Source: Undaria pinnatifida
Lineage: Eukaryota; Sar; Phaeophyceae; Laminariales; Alariaceae
NCBI GenBank assembly: GCA_012845835.1
Contig: JABAKD010000024.1
Span: 2,887,061-2,951,060, forward strand
Direction: 5' to 3'
Length of the DNA stretch: 64,000 bases
Part shown: positions 52,047-63,860 of the stretch, in pieces
Numbering within the stretch: position 1 is the first letter of the stretch
Layout of the letters: the number at the start of each line of letters is the position of its first letter
Notes under the pieces: generated by a model
Seen by the model: only the letters and a program-made list of their open reading frames with translations
Told to the model about the DNA's origin: nothing
Databases searched by the model: none
Position numbers and translations under genes: made by a program

Positions 52047-52546
52047 ACAAGGCTACGGGATGTTAATACGCCCCCCTTTTTCACTACCTGGGCTGAGCCA
52101 CTCGCACGAGTGACTCTCCACCTCACCGACATAAAAAATGTAGGCGATGCTTTCGGCGCAGCGTAGCCTAGACTGATTCTACGATAGCTCCCCCCAAAAC
52201 ACCAGCAATTTTCTTTAACGAGGGTTTCATGGTTGCTCGACACGAGGAAGGATGCTATGAACAAAAAAAGTCTCCCGTGTATTTTCTTGTTTGCAATTGA
52301 CCGTCGAACGATGACGTCGGCGTGGCAAGGAGCACCGTATTTCAGGAGATAAGGGCGGTGAAGCTGGTTTCAAAACCGGCGATTTCGCTGAAGAAATGCT
52401 GGGAGGGCTACGGTAGAACAAGTCCTTAGCATTCCATGGCGGACCCTTGAGGCAAAATTAAGCACCACGAAAGCTTTAGACCGCGAATGACCCCGACCTA
52501 CTGCAAACAAAGGCCCCAACAGTCATTCCCCTGCCGTAGCCACGGC
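52047..52546 (+). mobile_element. Family B MITE carrying a nested family D
   Basis: The left part 52047-52172 (ACAAGGCTACGGGATG, ACTCGCACGAGTGACTC, GGCGCAGCGTAG) and the right part 52436-52546 (AAATTAAGCACCACGAAAGC, CCTGCCGTAGCC) follow the B consensus. Family D (52173-52427) lies between, after GCCTA and before CCTTAGC. Confidence 0.75.
52173..52427 (+). mobile_element. Family D MITE nested in family B
   Basis: GACTGATTCTACGATAGC at the left, GGGCTACGGTAGAACAAGTC at the right. Inner CGATGACGTCGGCGTGGC and CTGGTTTCAAAACCGGCG. TA/TTA at both junctions. Confidence 0.75.
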
Positions 52547-53374
52547 CCTCCCTGCACTGCAGTGCTTCGTAAACACATCTCTTCCCCGAGCGACTGAGGC
52601 TGCTTCGTGCCGCCGAAACTGCAACCAAGTCACTCTTGTTTCGACAGTTTCGACAGTTTTTTCCTCCCAAGTGCCAGAGGGGTGGGGCCAACCCTGCGTG
52701 CTGGAGTGTGGTGGGCTCAAGCTTTTTATCATTCATCTGTCCGTCTGAGCATTATAATTTCTTCGGCGTAATTCTAAAGGGGCCAGCAGACAACCTTGGA
52801 AGGGGATACGTGTGCCCGAGACACACCGTCACAACAGGCGTCGTAGACATATACCTACCCGATAGGATTATGTATCGAGCTCGGATTAATTTTTTTCATC
52901 AACATCGGTGTTTCGTGACGTGTACATAGAGCTCATCAAGGGAGGTACCTCAGAAAAAAGCAGCTGCTACATACAGCCTTGGGGCTGGCATGGGGTTCCC
53001 CACCCATTAACTTCCGATTTTGACGCAAAGTCTCTCACGTGTTCTTTGATATTCCTCCAAGCCGCACGCCGACATTGCATAGCCTCGCCGTGACAGTAGA
53101 CACAGACAAACGAGGCACTAGCCCTTGAGTCTTGTAGGACTCCAATACATCGTTGAGAAACATGCTCATCTGCAAGTGGCAATGTGGAAGAAGGGGGGGG
53201 AGGGCGGGTGTCCTCAATTCATGCATGGCCGTGCATAACCTAAGAAGGGGGGGAGGGGGGGGGGGAGGGGGTCGGCACTATTTTTGACAACAAAAATATG
53301 AAAAAAAAAATCACGAACCGCAATCGTGACGAAAAAGAAACGTGATATCAGATACCAGGTACAAAACTACTGAC

Positions 53375-53875
53375 CTGGGGCGATGCGATATCAAAATCGA
53401 GAAAGTCCGTCGACGCGTGAGCAACCGCAGTCGGTATCGCCGGCTCATTCGGCTTTCCAAGGGGGGTCGTCGAGTGATCACCGGTACCCGCAGCGCTCGC
53501 AGGTTCGTGCGAAAGCCCCGCAAGATGTTGGCGGTTACGCTCGACGTCGATTCCGCCGCTTCTATCGGTTCCGCCGTTTCTATTGGTTGCGCCGGTTTGA
53601 TTGGTTCCGCCGCTCCTACCGTTTCTATCGATTCCATCGCTCCTGTCAATTCCGCCGCTTTCGTTGGTTCCGCCGCTCCTGTTGGTTCTTCCGCTTCCAT
53701 CGGTGCCGCTGCCTCTATCGATTCCGCCGCTGCTATCGATTCTGTCGCTGCCGCTACATCTGTCTCTTTTATCGATCCCGCCGCTTCTATCGCTTCTGTT
53801 GGTTCCGTTACATCTGTCGCCTCTATCGCCTCTATCGCCTCTATCGCTTCCTCCGTTGTTTCCTCGTGAGATTGG
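53375..53875 (-). CDS. Possible exon built on a coding minisatellite
   Basis: The minus strand runs from near ACGAGGAAACAACGG (53875) to a good donor CCCCAG|GTCAGT at 53375. The frame that reaches this donor in phase 0 reads GSDRGDRGDRGD-type repeats, then ASAAGTGDHSTTPLGKPNEP, then ASTDFLDFDIASPQ. It would join in phase to LGPEGTV of 50376. The repeat (53560-53870) is open in several frames on both strands, so only the last roughly 50 codons carry weight. The left acceptor is not fixed. Confidence 0.35.
53560..53870. repeat. Triplet-based minisatellite TCTATCGATTCCGCCGCT
   Basis: Variable units built from TCTATCG, TTCCGCCG and CTGTTGG words, all in multiples of 3. This keeps many frames open and yields SDRG, AEPIEA or RRFYRF repeats by frame. 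Confidence 0.75.
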
Positions 53876-54109
53876 AGAAATGGATGCGGGTAGCAGCGGC
53901 GGCAGGGGCGCGAAAAGCCGCGCGGCGCAACGATACGCTTCCTCAGTTCCCTGTCGATTTTTTTCGCACCACGTACGTTCGGTTTTAAAGCGCACCACAC
54001 GTGCAGGGACAGGGGTGGGGAGGCGGAAAGGGGGGGAAAGGAACGCGGGGGGATGGGGGGGGGTAGAGGGAAAGGGTGGAGAGGGGGAGGGAAAGGAGGA
54101 GGGGGGGGG

Positions 54110-54215
54110 GGGGGGTGTACTCAGTTTGTGCATGGCCGTAGTCGTATGACCATAGACCTTCGCATCCCTACTATGCCGGGACGGAGCACGTCGGGTTTTC
54201 ACCAACCAGGCAGAA
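54110..54215 (-). mobile_element. Family F end fragment
   Basis: Inverse copy of the F terminus: G-rich tail, TTTGTGCATGGCCGTAGTCG, GGGTTTTCACCAACCAGGCA. A second fragment lies at 54985-55080. Confidence 0.6.
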
Positions 54216-54477
54216 AGGAGGAGGGGGGGGGGGAAGGGTGGGTTGGGTCGGCCAAAGTATCAATTAGGGTCGGCCGAACCACCAATCAAAACAAGCGTCT
54301 GGGACCATATACTTTAAGAGTACCAGTCAAAACAAAAACCTGCAACCATATATTTCGAAGGTACGAGGAGGCACAATCGTATCGGAAAAAAAAATAGGTC
54401 ATACTCTATTTTCGTGAAACGATTTTTTATACGCCCTACTACTTTTGTACGCATGATACGCACAACCGTGGACTCAC

Positions 54478-54618
54478 TCGCAGAAACTCCCAGGTGTCGA
54501 GGTTGAGCTCCCCCGCGCTCTTCTCCACCTTGCCACCGGCCCTATCCGGGGTAACCCTCTCCAGAATCTTCTGCTGGGATACGAAGCCCCACGGGATAGC
54601 GGCCCTCTTCAGGTCGCT
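54478..54618 (-). CDS. Exon of an unidentified minus-strand gene
   Basis: 47 codons, phase 0 to 0. Acceptor CCGCACAG|AGCGAC, donor CTGCGA|GTGAGT. It reads SDLKRAAIPWGFVSQQKILE, then RVTPDRAGGKVEKSAGELNL, then DTWEFLR. A GGC/GCC array lies just upstream. Clear codon bias and splice sites. Position and phase allow it to be an upstream exon of the Tim44-like gene, but that join is not shown. Confidence 0.55.
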
Positions 54619-55675
54619 CTGTGCGGCGACCACGGCGGTGGCGGCGGCATCGGCGGCGGTACAGCGGCAGCGGCGGCGGCGGCGGTTGTACAGCGGCGGC
54701 GGTGGCGACGGCAGACGACGCACAGATTTTAGGCATTACTCATACGGTTTTGGATGTATAAAAATCAGTCTTGACCGGAATGTCTGAAATGCGACCATGT
54801 GACAAGGGCATCTGAATTACGTACAGGGAGGGAGCCGGAGAAAAGGAACAGAGCAAATTTAATACTCGCAGATACGCGCAGCAGACACAAACCAGCCATT
54901 CATTTGGAAAGCGGAAAGCCGTTTTACGCTTCTTCGGAAGCGCATGGGGGTGCACTCCTTCAATGCATACTCTTACTGTCTTACGGACATTGACCCTCGC
55001 ATCCCGGCGGAGCACGCCGGGTTTTATATCGACCACGCAGGCATAGCGTGCACCAAGCGCGAAGCGCCGGGAGGAGTACGGAGGGCGGGGCTTAGCCCTG
55101 GTGACCGAATGGGGTAGGGCGAGGAGGGCATGGACGCACATCCAGTGGTCGTGGTTGTTGGTTGTTGGATACATTGTTTCGCGCGATTGCTTTTTGTGGT
55201 CTGGATTTTCGTCTTTTTTATTATCATTTTCGTTGCTGGCATTAACGCTGCACATCGTCGGATGAAAAATTAAATGATTACGATACTCGTAGATTGGATG
55301 GAAGATCGCGAAAGTGGTGGCGGCGACGGTGGCGGCAAAGAGTTGTTTCTACCCTTTTATTATGGCAAACCATGTTAGCCACTAAGCGTACCGCAGTGGG
55401 GAGGGGGGAGACCAGCCTTCTCAGCGACTCCGGATCTGAGTTTCGACTAGCGGGCACAAGCAGAAAAAAAAACGACGATAATAGATGGCACGCCCATAAA
55501 GAAAGAAAGAAAAACGAAATCAAGTCGTCCTCAAAAGCCTTGCTTCAGTTCTAAAGCAGTTGCAAACTTTTCCAGTAGAGCTCACCATCTATTCGAGAAA
55601 ATGATTGATGCACACTGCTGCGTGCGAGACGAAGGGGGTTTCACCCTATGATACAATGGTTGGTTGCGTTTCATT

Positions 55676-55700
55676 GGGTTGGGGTTAGGGTTAGGGTTCG
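55676..55700 (+). repeat. Short TTAGGG tract
   Basis: GGGTTGGGGTTAGGGTTAGG; a CCCTAA tract of similar length lies at 56503-56522. Confidence 0.7.
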
Positions 55701-55879
55701 GATGCATATAATCTATAGAGTATGTCAACCATTTTCTCGAATACCTGGTAAGTGGTGAGGTACCCTCACCCTTTTCACCATTGCATGAATGGATCCACAC
55801 AAATTCCAAGTTGTTTGTGCCCGACAATGTCGGTGCAGGTCTTAAAGGGTTCAGGCAGGGAGATAATAGATAAGTACGT

Positions 55880-56000
55880 GTACCACGTTTTTTTTGTATT
55901 TTTCCTTCGGTTATCCTTCCACTCCAGAGTGACTGGAGCCTGCCCTGTAACCGCGGACTTGATTATGCGAGTTAATGTGAGAACAACAACACCAGAAAAA
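55880..56000 (+). mobile_element. SINE-like repeat I
   Basis: Body CACTCCAGAGTGACTGGAGC, CTGCCCTGTAACCGCGGAC, TTATGCGAGTTAATGTGAG and a short AACAACAAC tail. Confidence 0.55.
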
Positions 56001-56717
56001 TAAACGGACATAGCTTAGTCGACACCCCCGGGGGCAGGGGTGATGAAAACGTTCTCTTTCCACCGAAAACCGCTTAAGACGAGTAGAAACTATCAGTCTA
56101 CCAGTACCCAGTGTCACACGAGGAGCTTGTAGAAATTGAAGCGGTTCCACTGGCATAGCGGAGCACTAGACGTGGCGATGAGCACGAGAACACATGCATG
56201 GCGATACAAGAACCACGAACGCAGCAGCTTGACCCTGCTTGAGCTTCACCCGCTCTTTGGGGGGGAGATTACTTGGAATTAGTGTGGGATTATTTTTGCA
56301 GTTCCAAAACGGTCAAGTCAGTTATTACTGAGAGCTTGACCAATTCCGTAGGTCTGTCACGCACGCTCCTCATTCCCACACTCCTCGTATTACGCGGCAG
56401 TACGTGGGCGGGAAAGCGTCGAATGAGTGGGCGAAGTCTGATGGGATCGGGGGATCAGGCGGGGGTGTCCTACATTATTGTGTTATTCACAATGGATGGA
56501 ACTAACCCTAACCCTAACCCATAGGAAATGTACTATGCCGATGAGTGCCCCCTCATGACGTCATTGGGGTGAAATGGTTGAAAAAACAAAATACTGTAAT
56601 GTATATCTCTGCCAGGCGGGAGCCGTGTACATTCATGTGTGTGCGCGTTGACCGTCTCGAAAATGTAGTATATTTGACCAATGAACTGGCTATGTCGAAT
56701 ATCGGCGTATTTTTGGT

Positions 56718-57144
56718 GTCATCCCACGCTAGGAGTGCAGCATATTCCAAGAAATTTCCGAGATCCTAACGTGAGGAGCTCCTCAATTTCTCACCCACCC
56801 GAAGCATGACTTCGAAGACCTTCGTGCGCGCAATGACCCGACCAAACGTTCTATAGGCTAGTCCTACACTAAAGCTAAGATGCTCGTAAGATTATCATGC
56901 TAATCGATGCTTCCGCACTTATGGACCTGAATCTTTCTTATTTTAATTTTATGATATCCTCCGGCGGATGGGGAAACTAAAGCTTAAGCTCACCACACTT
57001 CCACGTATTTGCATACAGGTCGTGTGCCGATTTAACTCAACTGCGTTCGCAATCCAGCGCTAGCTGGCGTGTCCATGGAGCTCAATCGTCCAGAAAAAAA
57101 ATAACTCAAAAGAGTGCAATTCCTACCGCAGGATGCCTCAATGG
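56718..57144 (+). mobile_element. Family E MITE with an internal insertion
   Basis: Left TCATCCCACGCTAGGAGTGC, right TCCTACCGCAGGATG. About 150 bp of unrelated sequence (56930-57075) separates the ATCGATGCTTCCGCAC and GAGCTCAATCGTCC landmarks. Confidence 0.6.
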
Positions 57145-57439
57145 CAACAGGGAAGCTCTACTGAACGAGCCAGCGCGGAGGACGTGCAGAACGAATCGGA
57201 AACGTTTTGATTTTACAGGTACTCGATTTCTATCGGAACGGCATCAACGCAACGTTGTCGGAGGGCTGAAAATAATGCGAAGAAAAAACAATAATAAAAT
57301 CGATCACTCCAAACACGCCTGAGGTATTATCTAAGAGTAGGTAGATACGTACAAACAAATACAAGCATAGACAGGTACAAGTAGATTCGGGTATATAATG
57401 GGGAACACGTATACGTATAATTGTCATTTTTTTTTCTTC

Positions 57440-57665
57440 GGACACATTTTTTCGTGCTCCCACCTTCGTTCGAAACGTCGGATGGGGTGGGCACAATTCG
57501 ACCGTCGAGGTCACGATGCCGGAGTTTTGGGCGCGATCCGTGCAGTGTGTCGCGCGTGGCAAGCCTTTCAAACCTTTTTGGCCTTGCACACTTAAGGCAA
57601 ATCCCCGGGTTTCCGCAATATCCCCGGGGATTGGGTTTGTGCATTCCCCATCCCCGTGTACGCAC
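57440..57665. other. GC-rich island, possible exon of uncertain strand
   Basis: Base composition rises sharply here. The minus frame reads ATHCTDRAQNSGIVTSTVEL, then CPPHPTFRTK before ACGAAG|GTGGGA. The plus frame reads RSVQCVARGKPFKPFWPC and ends at CGCAC|GTAAGA. Neither has a clear acceptor. Confidence 0.25.
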
Positions 57666-57774
57666 GTAAGATTTGTATGCAAAATATTTTTTTCTGCTCG
57701 TAGAGGGTACACGTACATTTCCCTATTTTTGCACAGAGCACCTCGCTACGATCCTGCCGCCCAGTAGCAGTCCA

Positions 57775-58480
57775 GCCCCTTAGCAGCAGCCTGCAACTCT
57801 ATGCGCGTGTGGCTGCTGTTGTAGTAGGTGATTGCTTTGAGCGGGCCCTGCCATGCTCTACCCGCCTAAACGCCACCACCTCTCGCTGCTGCTGATTCTG
57901 CTGCTTCTGTCAAGTGACATGCCGGCGTAAAGTGTAAGGATCGTTTGAAATCACATTAGTAGTTAAACGGTCCTTATATGTATGTTAATATTGGTGTGCT
58001 TCTTATATGATATCGTACCATACCAAGAGAGCACAACGCTACAACTCTGCCGCACAGCAGCAGCGGTAGGCAACTCCATTTATGGAAGATCGCAGATGAC
58101 AGACAGCAGACAACATGCGGAGAGCACAACGCTAGCCTGGGATGCTCTACCCACCTATACGCCGCTACCGCTCGCTGCTGCTGCTGCTGCTGCTTCTGCC
58201 AAGTGTCAAGTGACATGCCGGCGTAAAGTGTAAGGATCGTCTGAATATCATATTAGTACTCAAACGATTCTTATATTCATGTTCATGTTGGTGTGCTTCG
58301 TATATGATATCGTACCATACCAAGAGAGCACAACGCTACAACTCTACCCCACAGCAGCAGCGGTAGGCACCACTACTTACGCTAGATCGCAGATGACAGA
58401 CAGCAGACAACATGCGGAGAGCACAACGCTACAACCCTGCGGCACAGCAGCAGCGGTAGGTGACACCATTTATGTGCGCT
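57775..58480 (+). repeat. 296-bp tandem repeat, about 2.4 copies
   Basis: AGTGTAAGGATCGT starts at 57931 and again at 58227; a partial earlier unit begins near 57775. Each has GATATCGTACCATACCAAGA, GAGAGCACAACGCTA and a GCTGCTGCT run. The final copy degrades near 58475. Confidence 0.8.
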
Positions 58481-60770
58481 TGGCGTGTCTTCGCTATGCT
58501 GCGGCGAGTTACTTGTGTCGGAGCCTGCCACAATTTGTCACCCCACCATACCACACGTTTCTGCTGTGCTGCCGCTCTGGGTGCACGTGTCCATCGATGC
58601 GGAAACATAGGGACCTTCGTAATAGTAATAATATAGATGCCAACCCATCCTTATACATTTATGTCCACAGAGGCAGTTCTTTAACGAGTATTTTTTCCGT
58701 GTTTTTTGCGAAGATCGCAGATGGCAAACAGCAAACAACGTGTGGAGAGCAAAACGCTACAGGTAGGACCATGTGCGTGCGCGTGCTGTATCCTCTCCTT
58801 ACGGCGGCGAGTTGCTTTTCTTGTCATAGCATATGTCACGTGTTATTGTCCTCTTGCTCCCTCGTTCTCAATACGTGCCGCATCCCACGCCACACGTGCC
58901 CCTTCTCGCTTCCTGGCGGTCCCTAAGCTGGAGTTCGAATTGTGACGCTCTTATCGAAATCATACATATCATATGGTGTAAAAGTTTCGTGTATTATCAA
59001 GTAGTGCTGCGTGTGTTTTCTCAAGAACAGATCGGTCGTGGGCACGTCTATATCGAGTATACCCAAAAAGCGCTAAAAGTACTGCTATTGAGTACACCCA
59101 AGAAGTAAGTGCAGTGCGGGTAAAATTCGAATTAATTATTTTTCCGGGCAAGTTTTCTTGGTATGACGTACAAACAAAAATGGTCATTGCGTCCAGTATT
59201 GGAAATAATGTGTCCTTGCGCCACTCCCCTAGGCACTTACTTCCCGGAGGGGAACCTTGTATGACATATAAGTACACACCAGGTATCAGGTTTATAGAAA
59301 CACCTAAATCATGTCCAGAATGGCCGCTAGGACTAGCCCGAGCAGGCTGGTTTCAGCGCCAGAAGCAACCAGCAGGCGACGATGTACAGCGCGACTAGCC
59401 CGCAGCAGGCGGCCTTCTAGCGTCAGTATCTGAGTTGACGTGCGCACGGAACGACTAGCCCGTGCTTCTCTGTAACCGCCACTACTGTTAACACGCCCCC
59501 AGCGCTATACTGTCATCCAAAGTTGTCGGTTGATGGAACTCGTGACTTTTGACGGACAACCGTCAAGGACCGCTTCATACTAAAACCAGTGTATTACGTC
59601 CAACGAGGCTTTGACGATAAAACGAGACCGATTAATACTAAAACCAATAAATTACGTCCAACGAGGCCTTGACGGGACAAAACCAGACCGCTTCATACTA
59701 AAACCATCATATCACGTCTATCGAGATCTTGACGGGGCAAAACTAGACCGTCAACCTACATCTTCGAAGTCAACCAGCTCTTGCACGAACCAAATACATA
59801 AACAGCAGATGCGCTCCCGCTGCGTTGACGAAAACCTAATGAGTGATGATCTTTTTTACGTTTTCGGCACCATGGCGTTGTTGTTGCTGCTGCTGTGGTA
59901 TGTCTGTACCAGCAACTAAATAAACGCGTTGTTTCAATACTTGGGTGCCTTTTATTGCTTCACGCCAGTTATTATACTTCGAAGTATACGAGTACTCCGT
60001 GTTTTCTGTTCATGTGTAACCACCACTAGTAACACGTCCCCAGCGCCATATATAACGTCAACCGTATCCTCTACGAACGACACACAAGAAAATAAGTATA
60101 GTTAAACGAGTATCCAGTCGGGTTGATTTGGGCCTTCGTATTTATTGGGTCACCCCCGTTAGCGTAACACGACTCCGGAGGGGAAATCTTGCGGTTGTGT
60201 ATGTATCCACACCACAACTTGACTCAAGTGTAACCCTGCCCACTATTAATAAGATGTTATGGCGTTTGTATTGCAGGCGATCCGAAAAAAAAAAACTCGG
60301 CTAGTTGACTATGCGTCGACGGCTGATAATATACCAGACAACTTTTCATAGAAGTAAGCCTTGGGCGCCTCGGAGAGGAATGCGGCTACCTGATGGATAA
60401 GGTAGCGGCCAGCATCGTCGGGGCGACGGACGGATCGTACCTAGCGCGGAAAGGCGTCTGCAAGGATGCCTCTTCCAGATCGTCTCGATGACCATCAAGG
60501 TCCCGCTTTCGCGCCGAGTGTGTAGGAATACACTAGCCCTATGCGACCACCAGGCCGCGAGGGGAAGGCAGGAAGAAGCCGGAGGACTGCGGCCAAGGAC
60601 TTGGGGATGGAGTATTGATGAGGAATAGAATAGACTACCGGTAGTGTTAAGATACGGCCTCGAAAGGCCTGCAAGTATCCGAATTTGAGATCATTTGGAT
60701 GGGTTTAGTATGATAAGGTTGGCGTTTTATATTCGGGAAAGTTAGGAAGTAGATCGGAGGCACGTGCCTC
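58481..60770. other. No supported gene
   Basis: It contains a three-copy 58-60 bp tandem repeat (59570-59755, ATACTAAAACCA and TTACGTCCAACGAGGC) and GACTAGCCCG words near 59330-59460. The rest looks unique and non-coding. Confidence 0.45.
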
Positions 60771-61105
60771 CGATCTCAGAAGCTATCCCGGACTCTGGTG
60801 GAAACGAATAAAGCTACATATCTACGAAGGAAACGAAAGTGAGTTCTCTCCGAGGACCTGCCCAATTGGCAGACCTGCAGGGGGCACTCTGTGTCCACCA
60901 CCATTAATTTAACATGTGGCGTCGACGAGCTTGATATGCTATTGTGGCAGCGTTCCTCCGATCTCTCCGATTTTTTTTTCGTAGCGATTTTGCTTTTGCT
61001 TTCCATCGAGCCCACAACCCCTGTTCCTTCTCGGGTGGCTTCTCAATGGAGGGAGCGCCCTTCCTCCTACAACGGCGACCACAACAGCAGTGAGATGGCA
61101 GGGGC

Positions 61106-61310
61106 CCCTCCTGTTGGTCGTCGGGCACGTACCACACGGACGACACCTTCCAAGTACGTGCGGACGACACTGCTCTGCGGAGCACACTCCTCATCTCGAA
61201 TTTTGGTCCCTCCTGTTGGTTGCTAGGCACGCACCACACAGAGGACACCTTCCGAGTACGTGCGGACGACACTGCTCTTCGGAGCACACTCCTCGTCCCG
61301 GCTTTTGGTC
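61106..61310. repeat. 102-bp tandem duplication
   Basis: CCCTCCTGTTGGT begins at 61106 and 61208. Both copies share ACGTGCGGACGACACTGCTC and GGAGCACACTCCTC. The period is a multiple of 3 and both strands remain open across both copies. No family is recognised. Confidence 0.75.
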
Positions 61311-62043
61311 GCATCAGTTCACCGCCAGCTGGTCATGGACCACTATGCAGTGGAACTGCCCGAGCCCCACCCATCAGACTTGTTTGCTCCGCGCTCTGCC
61401 AGCATGTTGCACCTGCCAGCATGTTGCACAGCACATCTCCGCGAGTTGCCAGCACAAGCCCCAAGATTGGCCATCGACTTGTACTTTTTTTTGCACTTTG
61501 GGGCTCTGAGGCATATGCACGACACGCCACGGACAAGCATACTGGAATCAACCCTTCGAATGACCTTCGCTGGCTGAGAGAGCCCATCGACCAGCATACA
61601 CCTTTGCTGTCGGAGCCAGACCGCCCTTCGCGGGACCCCCTTGGATTACGGGCACCGTGCTCTAGGAGCTCATGTCGGGGCTCCTTCCTTGTGATCCTAC
61701 CTGGGAAGGAACAGGCGGTGCTCGTGGAATGTTTGGGCTTTTTCGTTTGGCGCTTTTTCCAGTACACGCGTTATTGTATGGGTTTCAATACATACGTCGA
61801 TCCGTCTTATGCGTCGAACAAACAGCTGCTCCATTTCTGCCGAAATTAGTACTGCTACTAATTTGACGCACCTACGCTACAACGAAAAAAAATCGAAAAA
61901 ATTATGTGGGGAAAGGAAATTGGGAAATGGTTGGCACAGGGTCATAGGAGAGGTGCAAGTGATTTACGGAAGGATATTCGATATCGGAACGGCATCTACG
62001 CTACATTGTCGTCGGAGGGGAAAAATAACAATAATAACAATAA

Positions 62044-62150
<107 letters not shown>

Positions 62151-62708
62151 CTCAGACAACAACAACAACAACAACAACCGACGGGGTGGCGGGGGCGCAC
62201 GTCTTGAAGGCGTGTGTCCCCGTCGGGAGCTCAGGGTAGGGGTATTTGAGAAGAAAAAATAAGGGATAGAAACTGAAAAATCTGAGAAAGATACGTACGC
62301 ATCGAGGAAAATATTGGTACCTGTTACGTACGAGAACGCATCGTGTGAAAACTGCGACACGGACGCGGCGGTGCGGGAGAAGAAAGGCAGCCCCGACAAT
62401 CCAACAGTCTACAGCGACCGGCCTAGGAAGTGGGGTATTGGGCGAGCTCTCGATCGCACCACGCCGCGCCCGCTTGCGAGGGTGTGCGCGTACCGAAACG
62501 CGGCGGAACCTCGCAGTGAGCCGAATCAACGCTTGAGGGTGTGCGAGGCGAGTGGTGGCTTTGGAGGTTGAGAGCTGCTCCGCGGCGTGGAGGGAGGCAC
62601 GAAGGAAGAAGGATTGCCCGGTTCGTGTCGATCGACGGATAAGAGAGGGAGGGGGGGAAGCTAGCTAGGTCGGTGGTCTCGGAGCAGAGAGGTACGAGTG
62701 GAAGTTAC

Positions 62709-62820
62709 CTTCATCACCCAGCAGTCCATTTGGCAAAAAGATCGTCGTGGTCTCCTTGGCAGTAGCAGTGGGTCCACCGACGTAACCGCTGTTTTCGGAA
62801 TCACGTTCGGCCGGCAAAGC
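62709..62820 (-). CDS. Exon of an unidentified minus-strand gene
   Basis: 112 nt, phase 0 in, 1 nt out. Acceptor GATCTTAG|GCTTTG, donor GATGAAG|GTAACT. It reads ALPAERDSENSGYVGGPTAT, then AKETTTIFLPNGLLGDE. Strong codon bias (few A/T third positions) and clean borders. It may be an early exon of the minus-strand gene ending at 48109, but no phase-consistent chain was found. Confidence 0.55.
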
Positions 62821-63054
62821 CTAAGATCGTGCGTTGCGCCTCGTCGTATTTATCTCTGACTGTCTAGACGCTGCCGTGTTGCCGGTGACCGCACCTTGTC
62901 CGCTGCTCGTTCTGCTGTTGGTTGTATATAAAAGCGCGACGAGAAAGAGCGGAAAAGATATCACAGGATACGCTACGTACAATCTTGACGTACTTTTTGC
63001 TCGTACTCAATCAAGTGTATTTCATAAAAAATATACCAGGGATATATATTTCAA

Positions 63055-63130
63055 GGACGTCAGCCGTGAGTTCGACGAAGTTCAGGTCAATAGACTACTC
63101 ATCTTTGCAAGCTGCGTTTCAGCTCTGTCT
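63055..63130 (+). repeat. Repeat G copy
   Basis: ACGTCAGCCGTGAGTTCGAC followed by CTCATCTTTGCAAGCTGC, nearly identical to 15975-16045. It lies inside an open frame (62834-63196) that is therefore not a gene. Confidence 0.65.
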
Positions 63131-63860
63131 ACTTGTACTCTTTTAATAGACTATGTACCTTATAGCAGAAGATACCCACGAGAGATACTGCTGTAGATTG
63201 GCGAGTGTATCGTTTCCGCGATTTAGACTGCTGCTGTCGTAGGACGCGCGAAACAACGAGCGTAAATAACATCGCGCCTTATTTTGGCGGTCTACTAGCC
63301 TAGTAGGTTCTAGATACTGCTGCTTGCTGTGCTGGTGCTGATCGCATTTGTTGTACTGTAAGTACGTCGCGTGAAAAAAGGCAAAACAAAGAGCGTAGTC
63401 TAAACGGTGCTGCACAAATTGCAGCCCAACCAACACAGCTCTAGGAGGGACGCTGTTTGGCGTGGCAATTGCTGGGGTTGGGAGGGGACACTACAGTATT
63501 ATTGTTGTGTGCCAGCATTCCAGTGTTGGCACAACTGTTTTTCGTTCGTTCTTTTATTTATTTATTTATTTTACTTTTCGTGTGAGTTGGGGGCAGATAG
63601 CCCTTGGCTGTAACCTCTATCTTTCTTGCAGTCACTCGTACACTCGTACCCGCGGTTCGAGAAAAGGTCAACGTTCAGTCGCGAGCGAGGTAATTAAACT
63701 GTAGTAGCCGTAACAATAATATTACAGCGGTCGCATGCGCCTCCTGCTGTTGTCTAACGTGGTCACATCGTGGATCACAACAAGAGGGGCGACCCGTGTC
63801 GCGAGAGGAGGTTTTGTGCACGGTAGAACCGGAAGGTCGATGAGAGGGGGGGGGGTACTA

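Larger units (their letters stand above)
50380..53370. other. Intron or intergenic, mostly unique AT-rich sequence
   Basis: It holds a poly-G tract (50388-50412), a G-rich stretch near 51300 and 51425, a worn family B element (52047-52546) with nested family D, and a partial family F trace near 53220. 50420-51900 otherwise shows nothing I can name. Confidence 0.5.

Noticed and set aside
61220-61849. 209-codon plus-strand open frame
   Set aside because: The opposite strand and other frames are equally open, no domain is recognisable and no splice borders support it.
62328-62408. Possible minus-strand exon following 62709-62820 (TAG acceptor, TAC|GTAACA donor)
   Set aside because: The frame required by the 1-nt carry-over gives an unremarkable Arg/Val/Leu-rich peptide, and the nicer frame is out of phase.
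62834-63196. 120-codon plus-strand open frame
   Set aside because: It contains a repeat G copy and unstructured flanks; no splice or family evidence.
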